Assembly: GCA_025559845.1 (NCBI GenBank) | Contig: CP048470.1 | Coordinates: 658,001 to 722,000 of the forward strand | Reading direction: 5' to 3' | Length of the DNA: 64,000 nucleotides | Origin: Agrobacterium tumefaciens | Lineage (GTDB): Bacteria > Pseudomonadota > Alphaproteobacteria > Rhizobiales > Rhizobiaceae | Shown: positions 16,640-24,266 of the stretch, piece by piece | Layout of the letters: every line of letters starts with the position of its first letter | Position numbering within the stretch: the first letter of the stretch is position 1 | Made by a program: the position numbers and the translations under genes | The notes under the pieces: generated by a model | Seen by the model: the letters and a program-made list of their open reading frames with translations, nothing else | What the model was told of the DNA's origin: nothing | Databases searched by the model: none

Positions 16640-17380
16640 TCACCCGTCGATAAGATGGCCGTCGAGAATGTCGATGCCGAAGAGCGTTCCCGCAAACATC
16701 AGGAACAGCACGATCGTCTGCTTGCCCAGCGAGCCTCTCAGGAACCGGAAGGCAACTTCCGTATAGATCGCCTGCGCAAGGCGCTTTTTATAGGTCGTGT
16801 TCAGCCGCGGAAACCATGCCCGGACAGGAAGAAACGTCTTGTCGCCAATACCGTCGATCAACACGAGCGTATTGCTTTTTTCATCCAGCACAATGTTCTT
16901 CAAATGGACGTCGGCGGCGACGACGCCGCTTTTTACGAACCAGTCCAAAAACTCGTTGAGTGCTGCGTCAGTCTTCGCATCGTAACGACCGGTCTCCAGC
17001 GTCTGGTCCAGCGTCATCGCCAATGATCCGTTTTTTTGGGTGACTGGCTGCACGACAAGGCCCGTCCCCTTGTCGGTCTGCACCAAGCCGGCGAAGCGTT
17101 GAAGATGGCGCGCCGTCCGCATGCCCTCCCTCGAAGCCCTTTCGTATTCATGTAATTCGCGTCGCAAGGGGATCATGGTTTTGTAAAACCGGCGCAGCGC
17201 CGCCAACAGTTTCACCCGTTGAAAATACCGCCGGGGCGGTGGTTCCTTGGCCTGGACTTTGACAATGAGATCCGTACCCGGAAGCGCATAAAGTTCGCGT
17301 GACATGCCTTTGGCGATTGGCTTGTCAGCGAGCTTCACCGAAGACGCCAACATTCCTTGTCCACCCACGATTATCGACAT
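16640..17380 (-). CDS. yrbL: YrbL-like protein (kinase fold) with C-terminal membrane segment
   Basis: 246 residues from the ATG at 17380, which has a strong ribosome site GGAGG five bases upstream; an in-frame GTG four codons earlier is less likely. It resembles E. coli YrbL of the PhoP network: DKGTGLVVQPV and the central arrangement. Kinase-like residues are present: Lys41 in LIVKV, Asp157 and Asn162 in ADVHLKN, and Asp176 in LIDGIGD. Residues 221-239 (QTIVLFLMFAGTLFGIDIL) form a hydrophobic stretch near the C-terminus, suggesting membrane anchoring with the domain in the cytoplasm. Function is unknown. The 238-base gap to the divergent GntR gene should hold its promoter. Confidence 0.82.
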   Translation of the reverse strand: MSIIVGGQGMLASSVKLADKPIAKGMSRELYALPGTDLIVKVQAKEPPPRRYFQRVKLLAALRRFYKTMIPLRRELHEYERASREGMRTARHLQRFAGLVQTDKGTGLVVQPVTQKNGSLAMTLDQTLETGRYDAKTDAALNEFLDWFVKSGVVAADVHLKNIVLDEKSNTLVLIDGIGDKTFLPVRAWFPRLNTTYKKRLAQAIYTEVAFRFLRGSLGKQTIVLFLMFAGTLFGIDILDGHLIDG

Positions 17381-17618
17381 GATCACCTCCACCCATCACA
17401 AAACTTTCACATTCCGTATACGGCAGGTTGTACTGCAGAAAAAGCCCGCGAACGACGATACAGTCGGGAGACCGGCAACCAATCACGCCTTCGTTACCTC
17501 CGTAACATGCGCTCGCATGCAGTTCTCCTGCGGTTTGGCTGTTGGTATCATCGGCAAAACCATATCCTGCAACATGCCGGGAATTGACAACAAGACAACC
17601 ATCGGACACGTTGACAGT

Positions 17619-18332
17619 ATGAGTGCATTGACTGATTGGTTGTCAGAAAGTAGCCCGATCAGTCGCAAAAATGCGGCTGAAGCGGTATTCGAAGAGCTGC
17701 GTTCTGCGATAATTTCCGGCCGTATCGAAGTTGGCAGGCGCCTGCCATCTGAGGCTCATCTCGCGTCGAAATACGGTGTCAGCCGTCCGGTTATTCGTGA
17801 AGCCCTTCGTTCACTTCAGACGCTGGGAATGACACAGACGCGGACAGGAAGCGGCACGTTCGTGACGACCGCCACGCCATCAAGCGATCTGAGTTATAGT
17901 GGTTATTCTGCACGAGATCTGATCGAAGCGCGCCCATTCATCGAGGTTCCTGCCGCTGGCTGGGCCGCCTTGCGCCGCACGAAACAGCAATCCATGCGCC
18001 TCCTAAAACTCTGCGATGATATGGAGAAGGAAGAAGACCCCCTTCGCTGGGTCAGGCTCGATTCCGATTTCCATATGCTCCTGGCAGAAGCGTCCGGCAA
18101 TGCCGTGTTCGCCAAGATTGTCATGGATTCACGCGATGCACTCATGCAGCAGTCCGAACTGGTCAACCTGATGGCCAGTCGCCGTGTGGCATCCAACCTC
18201 GAACATCGACAGATTGCAACAGCGGTCGATGCTGGCTCGCAAGACGACGCCTCGCGAGCCATGGAGCTTCACCTCGGTCAGGTGAAGCTGGCAGTCACCG
18301 AGATTATCGGCGCAGTTCAGCCGGATCGCTGA
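17619..18332 (+). CDS. ansR: GntR/FadR family regulator, probable controller of asparagine use
   Basis: 237 residues from ATG 17619; longer in-frame starts exist upstream but add no domain. The winged helix is at about residues 20-80 (VGRRLPSEAHLASKYGVSRP, VIREALRSL), followed by an FCD ligand domain with DSDFHMLLAEASGN. It is convergent with aspA and overlaps its 3' end by 29 bases. In Rhizobium etli, ansR encodes a GntR-type repressor of asparagine catabolic genes; the neighbouring aspartase, permease and asparaginase support the same role here. Two copies of a 19-base site in the aspA-ansP promoter are likely its operators. Confidence 0.82.
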   Translation: MSALTDWLSESSPISRKNAAEAVFEELRSAIISGRIEVGRRLPSEAHLASKYGVSRPVIREALRSLQTLGMTQTRTGSGTFVTTATPSSDLSYSGYSARDLIEARPFIEVPAAGWAALRRTKQQSMRLLKLCDDMEKEEDPLRWVRLDSDFHMLLAEASGNAVFAKIVMDSRDALMQQSELVNLMASRRVASNLEHRQIATAVDAGSQDDASRAMELHLGQVKLAVTEIIGAVQPDR

Positions 18333-19728
18333 CCGGTTTTTGGACATTCGCCAGAACTTCCGGACGCAGCGCTTTATCCAGCTGTTCGGCAGTCAGGTGC
18401 CCCCGTTCAAGCACTACCTCGACAATGGTTCGGCCGGTCTCCAGCGCTTCTCGTGCAACCTGGGTCGCCGCATAATAGCCGATCAGCGGGTTGAGTGCGG
18501 TCGCCAGACCGAGCGATTGCTCCAGGCGCAGAGCCATGATACCCGGATTGGCCGTGATGCCATCGACACAACGCTCTGCAAGAATACGGCAGGCCGCCTC
18601 AAGATGGGCGATACTGTCACTAAGTGAGCGTACGATCACCGGCTCAAAGGCGTTGAGCTGCAACTGGCCGGCTTCGGCGGCCATGGTGATGGTGATATCA
18701 TTGCCAATGACCGAAAAAGCGACCTGATTGACAACCTCCGGGATCACCGGATTGACCTTGCCCGGCATGATGCTTGAACCCGCCTGCATGGCCGGAAGAT
18801 TGATCTCTCCGATACCGGCGCGCGGTCCCGAGGACAACAAGCGCAGATCGTTACAGGTCTTCGACAACTTGACCGCAACTCGCTTTAAAACCCCTGACAG
18901 ATGCACGAATGCGCCAGGGTCCTGTGTAGCCTCGATCAGGTCGACAGCAGTCGTCAGCGGCCGTCCGGTCAGCCGCGAAAGGTGTTTGCACGCCAGTGCA
19001 GCATATCCCACAGGAGCATTGAGACCGGTACCGATCGCCGTCGCGCCAAGGTTGATTTCATGCAGCAAGGTCGCAGATTCAAGCAATCGCGCGCGGTCTT
19101 CTCCAAGCATAACCGCAAAGACGCGGAATTCCTGGCCGAGCGTCATCGGAACAGCGTCCTGCAATTGGGTACGTCCAACCTTCAGGATTGGATCGAACTC
19201 CCTTGCCTTGCGCTCGAATGCTCTCTGCAAAAACTCCATCGAGACGGCCAGTGTGTCGATAGCTTCGATCGTCCCGACGTTTATGGCGGTCGGATAGGCG
19301 TCATTCGTCGACTGGCTGAGATTGACGTGATCATTAGGATGCAGGTGCGCGTAGTCACCCTTTGCATGGCCCAAGAGTTCGAGAGCGCGGTTGGCAATAA
19401 CCTCATTGGCATTCATGTTCGTGGACGTGCCGGCGCCACCCTGGATCACATCGACAACGAACTGATCGTGCAAGGCCCCCGCCCTGATCTCCCTGCAGGC
19501 TGCAACGATAGCATCGCGCCGCTTTCCATCGAGGAAGCCGAGTTCGAAATTCGTTTCGGCTGCAGCTTCCTTGACGTAGGCCAGGCCACGGATAACGTGC
19601 GGGTACTTACTGATCGTAATGCCGGTGACGGGGAAGTTGTCGACGGCCCTCGCCGTATGGACGCCCCAATAGGCATCCACCGGGATTTCTTTCGGGCCGA
19701 GAAGATCTTTTTCAATGCGCATCGCCAT
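18304..19728 (-). CDS. aspA: Aspartate ammonia-lyase (aspartase)
   Basis: 474 residues from ATG 19728 (MAMRIEKDLLG), chosen for the GGAGG nine bases upstream; earlier in-frame starts are possible. The fumarase/aspartase signature GSSIMPGKVNPVIPE is present near residue 315, and also HPNDHVNLSQSTND, TNMNANEVIANRA and GRTQLQDAVP. It converts aspartate to fumarate and ammonia in the cytoplasm, completing asparagine breakdown after asparaginase. It is divergent from ansP-ansA. The R. etli counterpart is named ansB. Confidence 0.95.
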   Translation of the reverse strand: MAMRIEKDLLGPKEIPVDAYWGVHTARAVDNFPVTGITISKYPHVIRGLAYVKEAAAETNFELGFLDGKRRDAIVAACREIRAGALHDQFVVDVIQGGAGTSTNMNANEVIANRALELLGHAKGDYAHLHPNDHVNLSQSTNDAYPTAINVGTIEAIDTLAVSMEFLQRAFERKAREFDPILKVGRTQLQDAVPMTLGQEFRVFAVMLGEDRARLLESATLLHEINLGATAIGTGLNAPVGYAALACKHLSRLTGRPLTTAVDLIEATQDPGAFVHLSGVLKRVAVKLSKTCNDLRLLSSGPRAGIGEINLPAMQAGSSIMPGKVNPVIPEVVNQVAFSVIGNDITITMAAEAGQLQLNAFEPVIVRSLSDSIAHLEAACRILAERCVDGITANPGIMALRLEQSLGLATALNPLIGYYAATQVAREALETGRTIVEVVLERGHLTAEQLDKALRPEVLANVQKPVSDPAELRR

Positions 19729-19754
19729 CTCTGGCATCCTCCACAATTAATAAC

Positions 19755-19773
19755 CTGTCATGCTGTAAGACAG
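19755..19773. promoter_or_regulatory. Operator candidate 1, aspA-ansP divergent promoter
   Basis: CTGTCATGCTGTAAGACAG, 26 bases upstream of the aspA start. It matches the reverse complement of the second element at 19865-19883 at 17 of 19 positions. The inverted pair in a divergent promoter is typical of a GntR repressor. Confidence 0.65.
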
Positions 19774-19864
19774 ATTTTGACACATAAGCTTGCCTCGGTG
19801 AAATGGTCAAATGAATTTCATCGAACTTGACGAAAGCCCAATCATGGTTTTAAGAAGGCGAAAT

Positions 19865-19883
19865 CTGTATTACAGCATTACAG
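19865..19883. promoter_or_regulatory. Operator candidate 2, aspA-ansP divergent promoter
   Basis: CTGTATTACAGCATTACAG, the inverted near-copy of the element at 19755-19773, about 92 bases away and 83 bases upstream of the ansP start. It contains the symmetrical CTGTATTACAG. Confidence 0.65.
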
Positions 19884-19966
19884 GATTCCGCGACGACATA
19901 CGCGAATGAACGAAATCATCGCTCGCCTTCTGGCAAGATATGAGAGCTCTAGGGAGGAGCGTTTCA

Positions 19967-21442
19967 GTGAATACATCAACACAGATCAAGGCTGAAAAAG
20001 GCATCGAGTTTGCCGAAGACCAGGGCTATCAAAAAGCCCTCAAACCGCGTCAGATCCAGATGATCGCCATTGGTGGTGCAATCGGCACCGGGCTTTTCCT
20101 CGGAGCTGGCGGAAGACTTGCGGCAGCCGGACCTGCCCTCATCTTCGTTTACGCACTTTGCGGTTTCTTTGCGTTTCTGGTTCTGCGCGCGCTCGGCGAA
20201 CTGATCATGCACCGCCCGACTTCGGGCTCTTTCGTTTCCTACGCCCGCGAATTCTACGGCGAGAAGATGGCTTTCGCCGTCGGCTGGATGTACTGGCTGA
20301 ACTGGGCGATGACGGCGGTCGCTGACGTGACCGCGGTCGCGCTCTACATGAATTTCTTCAAACAGTACGTGCCCTTCCTGGTGGGCATCGACCAATGGGT
20401 TTTCGCCTTTGTCGCTCTGGTCGTCGTATTGGCGATGAACCTGCTTTCGGTCAAGGTCTTCGGCGAACTTGAGTTCTGGTTCAGCCTGATCAAGGTTCTG
20501 GCGCTCGTCACCTTCCTGATCGTCGGCGTCTATTTCGTCATCTTCGGCACCCCGATCGAGGGCCACGTCACCGGCTTCAGTCTGATCAGCGACAATGGCG
20601 GCTTCCTGCCGAACGGCATATTACCGGCATTCGTGATTATTCAGGGTGTGATATTTGCCTATGCCTCGATCGAATTGATCGGCACCACTGCGGGCGAAAC
20701 TGAAGACCCCCGCAAGATCATGCCGCGCGCCATCCGCACCGTCGTTGTTCGCCTGCTGGTTTTTTATGTCGGTTCGGTCGTTCTGCTTTCTCTGCTTCTG
20801 CCCTACAGCGCTTACAAGGCTGGTGAGAGCCCGTTTGTAACCTTCTTCGGCGCTATCGGCATCGAAGGTGCCGACATCATCATGAACCTTGTTGTGCTCA
20901 CGGCCGTTCTGTCGTCGTTAAATGCCGGCCTCTACTCCACGGGACGCATTCTTCATTCGATGGCGATATCGGGCTCCGCTCCGGCCGCACTTGCAAAGAT
21001 GAACAAGGCCGGTGTCCCCTATGGTGGGATCGCGGTCACGGCAGCGGTCACGGCAATTGGTATCGTTCTGAACGCGATCGTGCCAGCCATGGCGTTCGAG
21101 ATCGCCCTCAATCTGGCGGCACTCGGTATCATTAGCGCCTGGGCAGTGATCGTACTTTGCCAACTGAAACTCTGGAGCCTTGCACGTCAGGGCAAGATGA
21201 AGCGGCCGGATTTCGCGATGTTCGGCGCCCCCTACACCGGTATCATCACGCTCATCTTCCTGTTCAGTGTGTTGGTACTGATGGCACTGGACTATCCAGT
21301 CGGCAGTTGGACGATTGGTTCCCTGATCATCATCGTACCGGCCCTGATCATTGGCTGGTTTCTCGCCCGTGACCGCATTGCGGCCATCGCTGCCGAAACA
21401 GCCGCCAAGCAAGCGGCGGCCGATGATCGGATCGCTTCGTGA
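19967..21442 (+). CDS. ansP: Amino acid permease, probable asparagine transporter
   Basis: 491 residues from GTG 19967, which follows the strong ribosome site AGGGAGGAGC; an upstream ATG lacks one. It belongs to the APC amino acid transporter family: [20 protein letters not shown] near residue 30 and [13 protein letters not shown] in the middle are diagnostic, with twelve membrane helices. It is a cytoplasmic-membrane proton symporter. Overlap with the asparaginase gene by four bases and divergence from aspA support asparagine as substrate, as for R. etli AnsP and E. coli AnsP. Confidence 0.88.
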   Translation: MNTSTQIKAEKGIEFAEDQGYQKALKPRQIQMIAIGGAIGTGLFLGAGGRLAAAGPALIFVYALCGFFAFLVLRALGELIMHRPTSGSFVSYAREFYGEKMAFAVGWMYWLNWAMTAVADVTAVALYMNFFKQYVPFLVGIDQWVFAFVALVVVLAMNLLSVKVFGELEFWFSLIKVLALVTFLIVGVYFVIFGTPIEGHVTGFSLISDNGGFLPNGILPAFVIIQGVIFAYASIELIGTTAGETEDPRKIMPRAIRTVVVRLLVFYVGSVVLLSLLLPYSAYKAGESPFVTFFGAIGIEGADIIMNLVVLTAVLSSLNAGLYSTGRILHSMAISGSAPAALAKMNKAGVPYGGIAVTAAVTAIGIVLNAIVPAMAFEIALNLAALGIISAWAVIVLCQLKLWSLARQGKMKRPDFAMFGAPYTGIITLIFLFSVLVLMALDYPVGSWTIGSLIIIVPALIIGWFLARDRIAAIAAETAAKQAAADDRIAS

Positions 21443-22374
21443 TCGGCTCTTTGAACAAACCACTGGTGGCGGTCATCGCCACCGGTGGAACCATCGCCAG
21501 CAAGCGTAACGCCAACGGCTCCAGCGAACCCTGCCTCGACGGCGACAGCCTTGTCGGCTTGCTTCCCCAATCCAGCGTCGACTTGAGAGCCATCGATCTG
21601 ATGGCAAAAGATTCAGCAAGCCTCACATTGGCCGACATGCAGTCGATCAGCAATGCGGTGGGAAAACTGCTGGCCGACGACACAGTCGATGGTGTCGTTG
21701 TCCTTCATGGCACGGATGCGATGGAAGAAAGCGCCATGCTGGTGCAACTGCAAAATCGCCTGACGAAACCGGTCATCTTCACCGGCGCACAGCACACTGC
21801 CGATCATCACCAGGCAGACGGACCGGCCAATCTTGCTGCAGCGATTGCTGCTGCAACTGACCGCAAGAATGCCGGGCGCGGTGTTCTGGTCTGCTTCGGT
21901 GGACGCACATCCCCTGCCTGGGGCCTCTACAAGCATTCCGCCGATGAGATCGACGCATTCCGTCAATCGACCGGGCAGGACAACCCGCCAGGTCTTTATT
22001 CCGGAGATGTCGGTGCGCTCCGCATCGATATCATTGCGATCTATCCCGGCTGCGACGGCGCTCTTATCGATGCGAGCCTCGACGCTGGCGCCCAAGGCAT
22101 CGTGCTTGCCGCGCTTGGTTCCGGCAATGCCAATCCCTCGATTGTAGAAGCTGTTCAGCGCAGCTCAGCACGCAATGTGCCATTGGTGGTTTCCAGCCGC
22201 GTGCCGCAGGGCAAGCTGACCCCATCCTACGGCGGTGGCGGTGGTGGGCACGATCTTAGCCTGGCAGGCGCCACGCACTCGTCCAACCTTCGTCCAGGGC
22301 AAGCAAGAATTCTGCTGGCAGCCCTGATAGCGGGAGGTGCTACAGAGCACTCGATCAAGGACGCATTCGCGTAA
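21439..22374 (+). CDS. ansA: L-asparaginase
   Basis: 311 residues starting with GTG, overlapping the permease stop by four bases. Active-site motifs of the asparaginase/glutaminase family are present: ATGGTIA with TGGT at 15-18 and [11 protein letters not shown] with HGTD at 90-93. No signal peptide is seen, so it is probably cytoplasmic. It hydrolyses asparagine to aspartate and ammonia; AspA then makes fumarate. It is expected to be co-transcribed with ansP and repressed by the GntR regulator. Confidence 0.94.
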   Translation: MIGSLNKPLVAVIATGGTIASKRNANGSSEPCLDGDSLVGLLPQSSVDLRAIDLMAKDSASLTLADMQSISNAVGKLLADDTVDGVVVLHGTDAMEESAMLVQLQNRLTKPVIFTGAQHTADHHQADGPANLAAAIAAATDRKNAGRGVLVCFGGRTSPAWGLYKHSADEIDAFRQSTGQDNPPGLYSGDVGALRIDIIAIYPGCDGALIDASLDAGAQGIVLAALGSGNANPSIVEAVQRSSARNVPLVVSSRVPQGKLTPSYGGGGGGHDLSLAGATHSSNLRPGQARILLAALIAGGATEHSIKDAFA

Positions 22375-22550
22375 ACGACAACAAAATCTGAACCGGCCTG
22401 GTCCGAGCGGTCAAACTGGTGCAGGAATATCACGCAAACATAAGAAGAGTAATTCTGTCATATTAAATGGCCTGCCTTGGCTGGATTGGCTTTGATAGCT
22501 GTCCTACGACACGCTTCACGATCAGTTCTCAACCGGCAGACCCGAGCAAT

Positions 22551-23063
22551 ATGACAATCGACCTCGTCAGATTACTGGAATCTTTTGTCCGCTTGCGACC
22601 GCAACTGATATCCTTTTCAAGACAACGCCGCATGGATCAGGGTCTGGCGGAAGACCTCGCTCAAGATACCTGGATAAAGCTCCAGACCTCCAATCAGCCT
22701 GCTGGCGTTGACAATCCATTGGGATTCATTCGCAAGACAGCCCAAAACACGACAATCGACTATCTGCGCAAGGAACGTCGGCGTAGAAACATAGACGCTG
22801 AGATCGAAGAGATCCTTTCAGAACCGTGCGATCACGTTTCTCCTGAGAGACTTCTTATGGGGCGGCAGACACTGAAGGCCGTGACCGATGCACTTGACCA
22901 GATGCCGGACAGAACACGGCGAATCTTCCTGATGAGCCGGGTCGAAGGCCTCACACATAAGCGGATTGCAGAAATCGAAGCGATCACGGAAGAGGCCGTG
23001 TATTATCATGTCAGACGCGCATTGGAACGCCTTGCCGTTCTGCGCAACACGCTTGAGCGATAG
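22551..23063 (+). CDS. ECF sigma factor, FecI-like
   Basis: 170 residues from ATG 22551. Region 2 includes LAEDLAQDTWIKLQ and NPLGFIRKTAQNTTIDYLRKERRRR (about 32-82); region 4 includes DALDQMPDRTRRIFLMSRVEG and the helix-turn-helix THKRIAEIEAITEEAVYYHV. This is the iron-starvation type that pairs with FecR and a TonB-dependent receptor. It should direct RNA polymerase to the receptor operon on siderophore binding. A longer in-frame start is possible but adds nothing recognisable. The 176-base upstream gap shows no clear iron box. Confidence 0.9.
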   Translation: MTIDLVRLLESFVRLRPQLISFSRQRRMDQGLAEDLAQDTWIKLQTSNQPAGVDNPLGFIRKTAQNTTIDYLRKERRRRNIDAEIEEILSEPCDHVSPERLLMGRQTLKAVTDALDQMPDRTRRIFLMSRVEGLTHKRIAEIEAITEEAVYYHVRRALERLAVLRNTLER

Positions 23064-23166
23064 CTGCCAGTTTTCCGGTGTGATAGTAGCGCGCCCTAAC
23101 GGGTTGTGTGATAACGGCATTGCCATGCATCGTTGGCCTGCTGCGGTAATAGTGGTTTCCATTTGA

Positions 23167-24150
23167 ATGACGGACAATGACATCAACAGATCTGAACGCC
23201 ACCGCGCTGAGTCCGACGCGCGTGACTGGCTTGTCCGCCTGAGTTCCGGGACACTGAGTGAAACCGAGCTGGAGCGGTTCAAGGCCTGGCGTGATCACCG
23301 ACCAGAAAACAGAGCCGCGTTTGACCGCGAGAGGCATTTCTGGAAGCAAATGGATCTCTTGGATGGGGCTGCCGATATCCCTCAGCTCCCAACAACCCCA
23401 TCCATGACCCGGCGGGCGATGATTGGCGGAGGTGCTGCGGCTATGGCAGCATCCGTTGCTGTCCTGACAGCGCCCACGATCAACACATGGTGGAAAGCTG
23501 ACTACATCGTACCGGCCGGAGGACAACAGGAACTGCCTTTGCCCGATGGAACGGTCATCGCACTCAATTCCGGAAGTGCGATAAAGATAGATTATCGCCA
23601 CAACCTTCGTCTCGTTCACCTGTTGCGTGGGGATGCAGAATTTGGTGTCGCGCGCGATCCCAGCGGAAGCCGGTTCCGGGTTGCCGCGTCGAACGGCATC
23701 ACCGATGTTGAAGAAGGCCAGATCTCGATCAACATGGTACGCGACACGACAACCGTCGCGGTCGTAAGCGGCTATGCCCTCGTTGCCAGTCCCGTCTCCC
23801 CAGATGTCGTTGATATTGCCGGATCGATGTTTGTCGACCTCAAGGCCGCGCAGCAAACACGTTACGCCTCGGGGATGGCACCTGACCGACCATCCACCGC
23901 CGATATGGAAATGGTGCTTGCCTGGCGGCAAGGAAAGATCATTTTCGAAGGCAGGCCCTTTGCAACCGCCATCGACGAGATTGCCCGTTATGTTTACGAG
24001 CCCGTCCTTTTAGGGCCGGGGATCGACAGATCGGTCCAGGTCAGCGGTGTTTTCTCGACAAACGACCCGGTGGCGGCTCTACGCTCGGTCGCCCGTACTC
24101 AGGACCTCTCGGTTCGCCGTATTCCTGGTGTGGCAATCATGATCTCGTGA
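23167..24150 (+). CDS. FecR-type anti-sigma/sigma regulator
   Basis: 327 residues. The cytoplasmic N-terminus has the DUF4880-type pattern ARDWLVRLSSGTLSETELERF and WRDHRPENRAAFDRERHFW. One membrane segment lies at about residues 85-103 (IGGGAAAMAASVAVLTAP), followed by the periplasmic FecR domain with GGQQELPLPDGTVIALNSGS and a C-terminal part with YEPVLLGPG and VSGVFSTNDPVAALRSVA. It should receive the signal from the receptor's STN domain and activate the sigma factor. It is 103 bases after the sigma gene and 116 bases before the receptor start. Confidence 0.91.
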   Translation: MTDNDINRSERHRAESDARDWLVRLSSGTLSETELERFKAWRDHRPENRAAFDRERHFWKQMDLLDGAADIPQLPTTPSMTRRAMIGGGAAAMAASVAVLTAPTINTWWKADYIVPAGGQQELPLPDGTVIALNSGSAIKIDYRHNLRLVHLLRGDAEFGVARDPSGSRFRVAASNGITDVEEGQISINMVRDTTTVAVVSGYALVASPVSPDVVDIAGSMFVDLKAAQQTRYASGMAPDRPSTADMEMVLAWRQGKIIFEGRPFATAIDEIARYVYEPVLLGPGIDRSVQVSGVFSTNDPVAALRSVARTQDLSVRRIPGVAIMIS

Positions 24151-24266
24151 TTATTTTCAGAAAAATCAGAACCTCTCTTTAGGTAAAACCTTCGCTCACG
24201 CGTCAACAATCTAGGCGGGCCAGAAAGCGGCCTGCTCTGATGAGATTTATGCGTAGGGGCGATGAA

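Noticed and set aside
18901..19830. A 309-codon plus-strand open frame across aspA
   Set aside because: It is antisense to aspartase, whose signature is intact.
23011..23931. A 306-codon minus-strand open frame
   Set aside because: It is antisense to fecR and the end of the sigma gene; no motif seen.
24181..24204. Possible FecI-type promoter before the receptor gene (TAAAA then CGTC)
   Set aside because: The spacing of about 12 bases is too short for the known iron-starvation sigma promoters.
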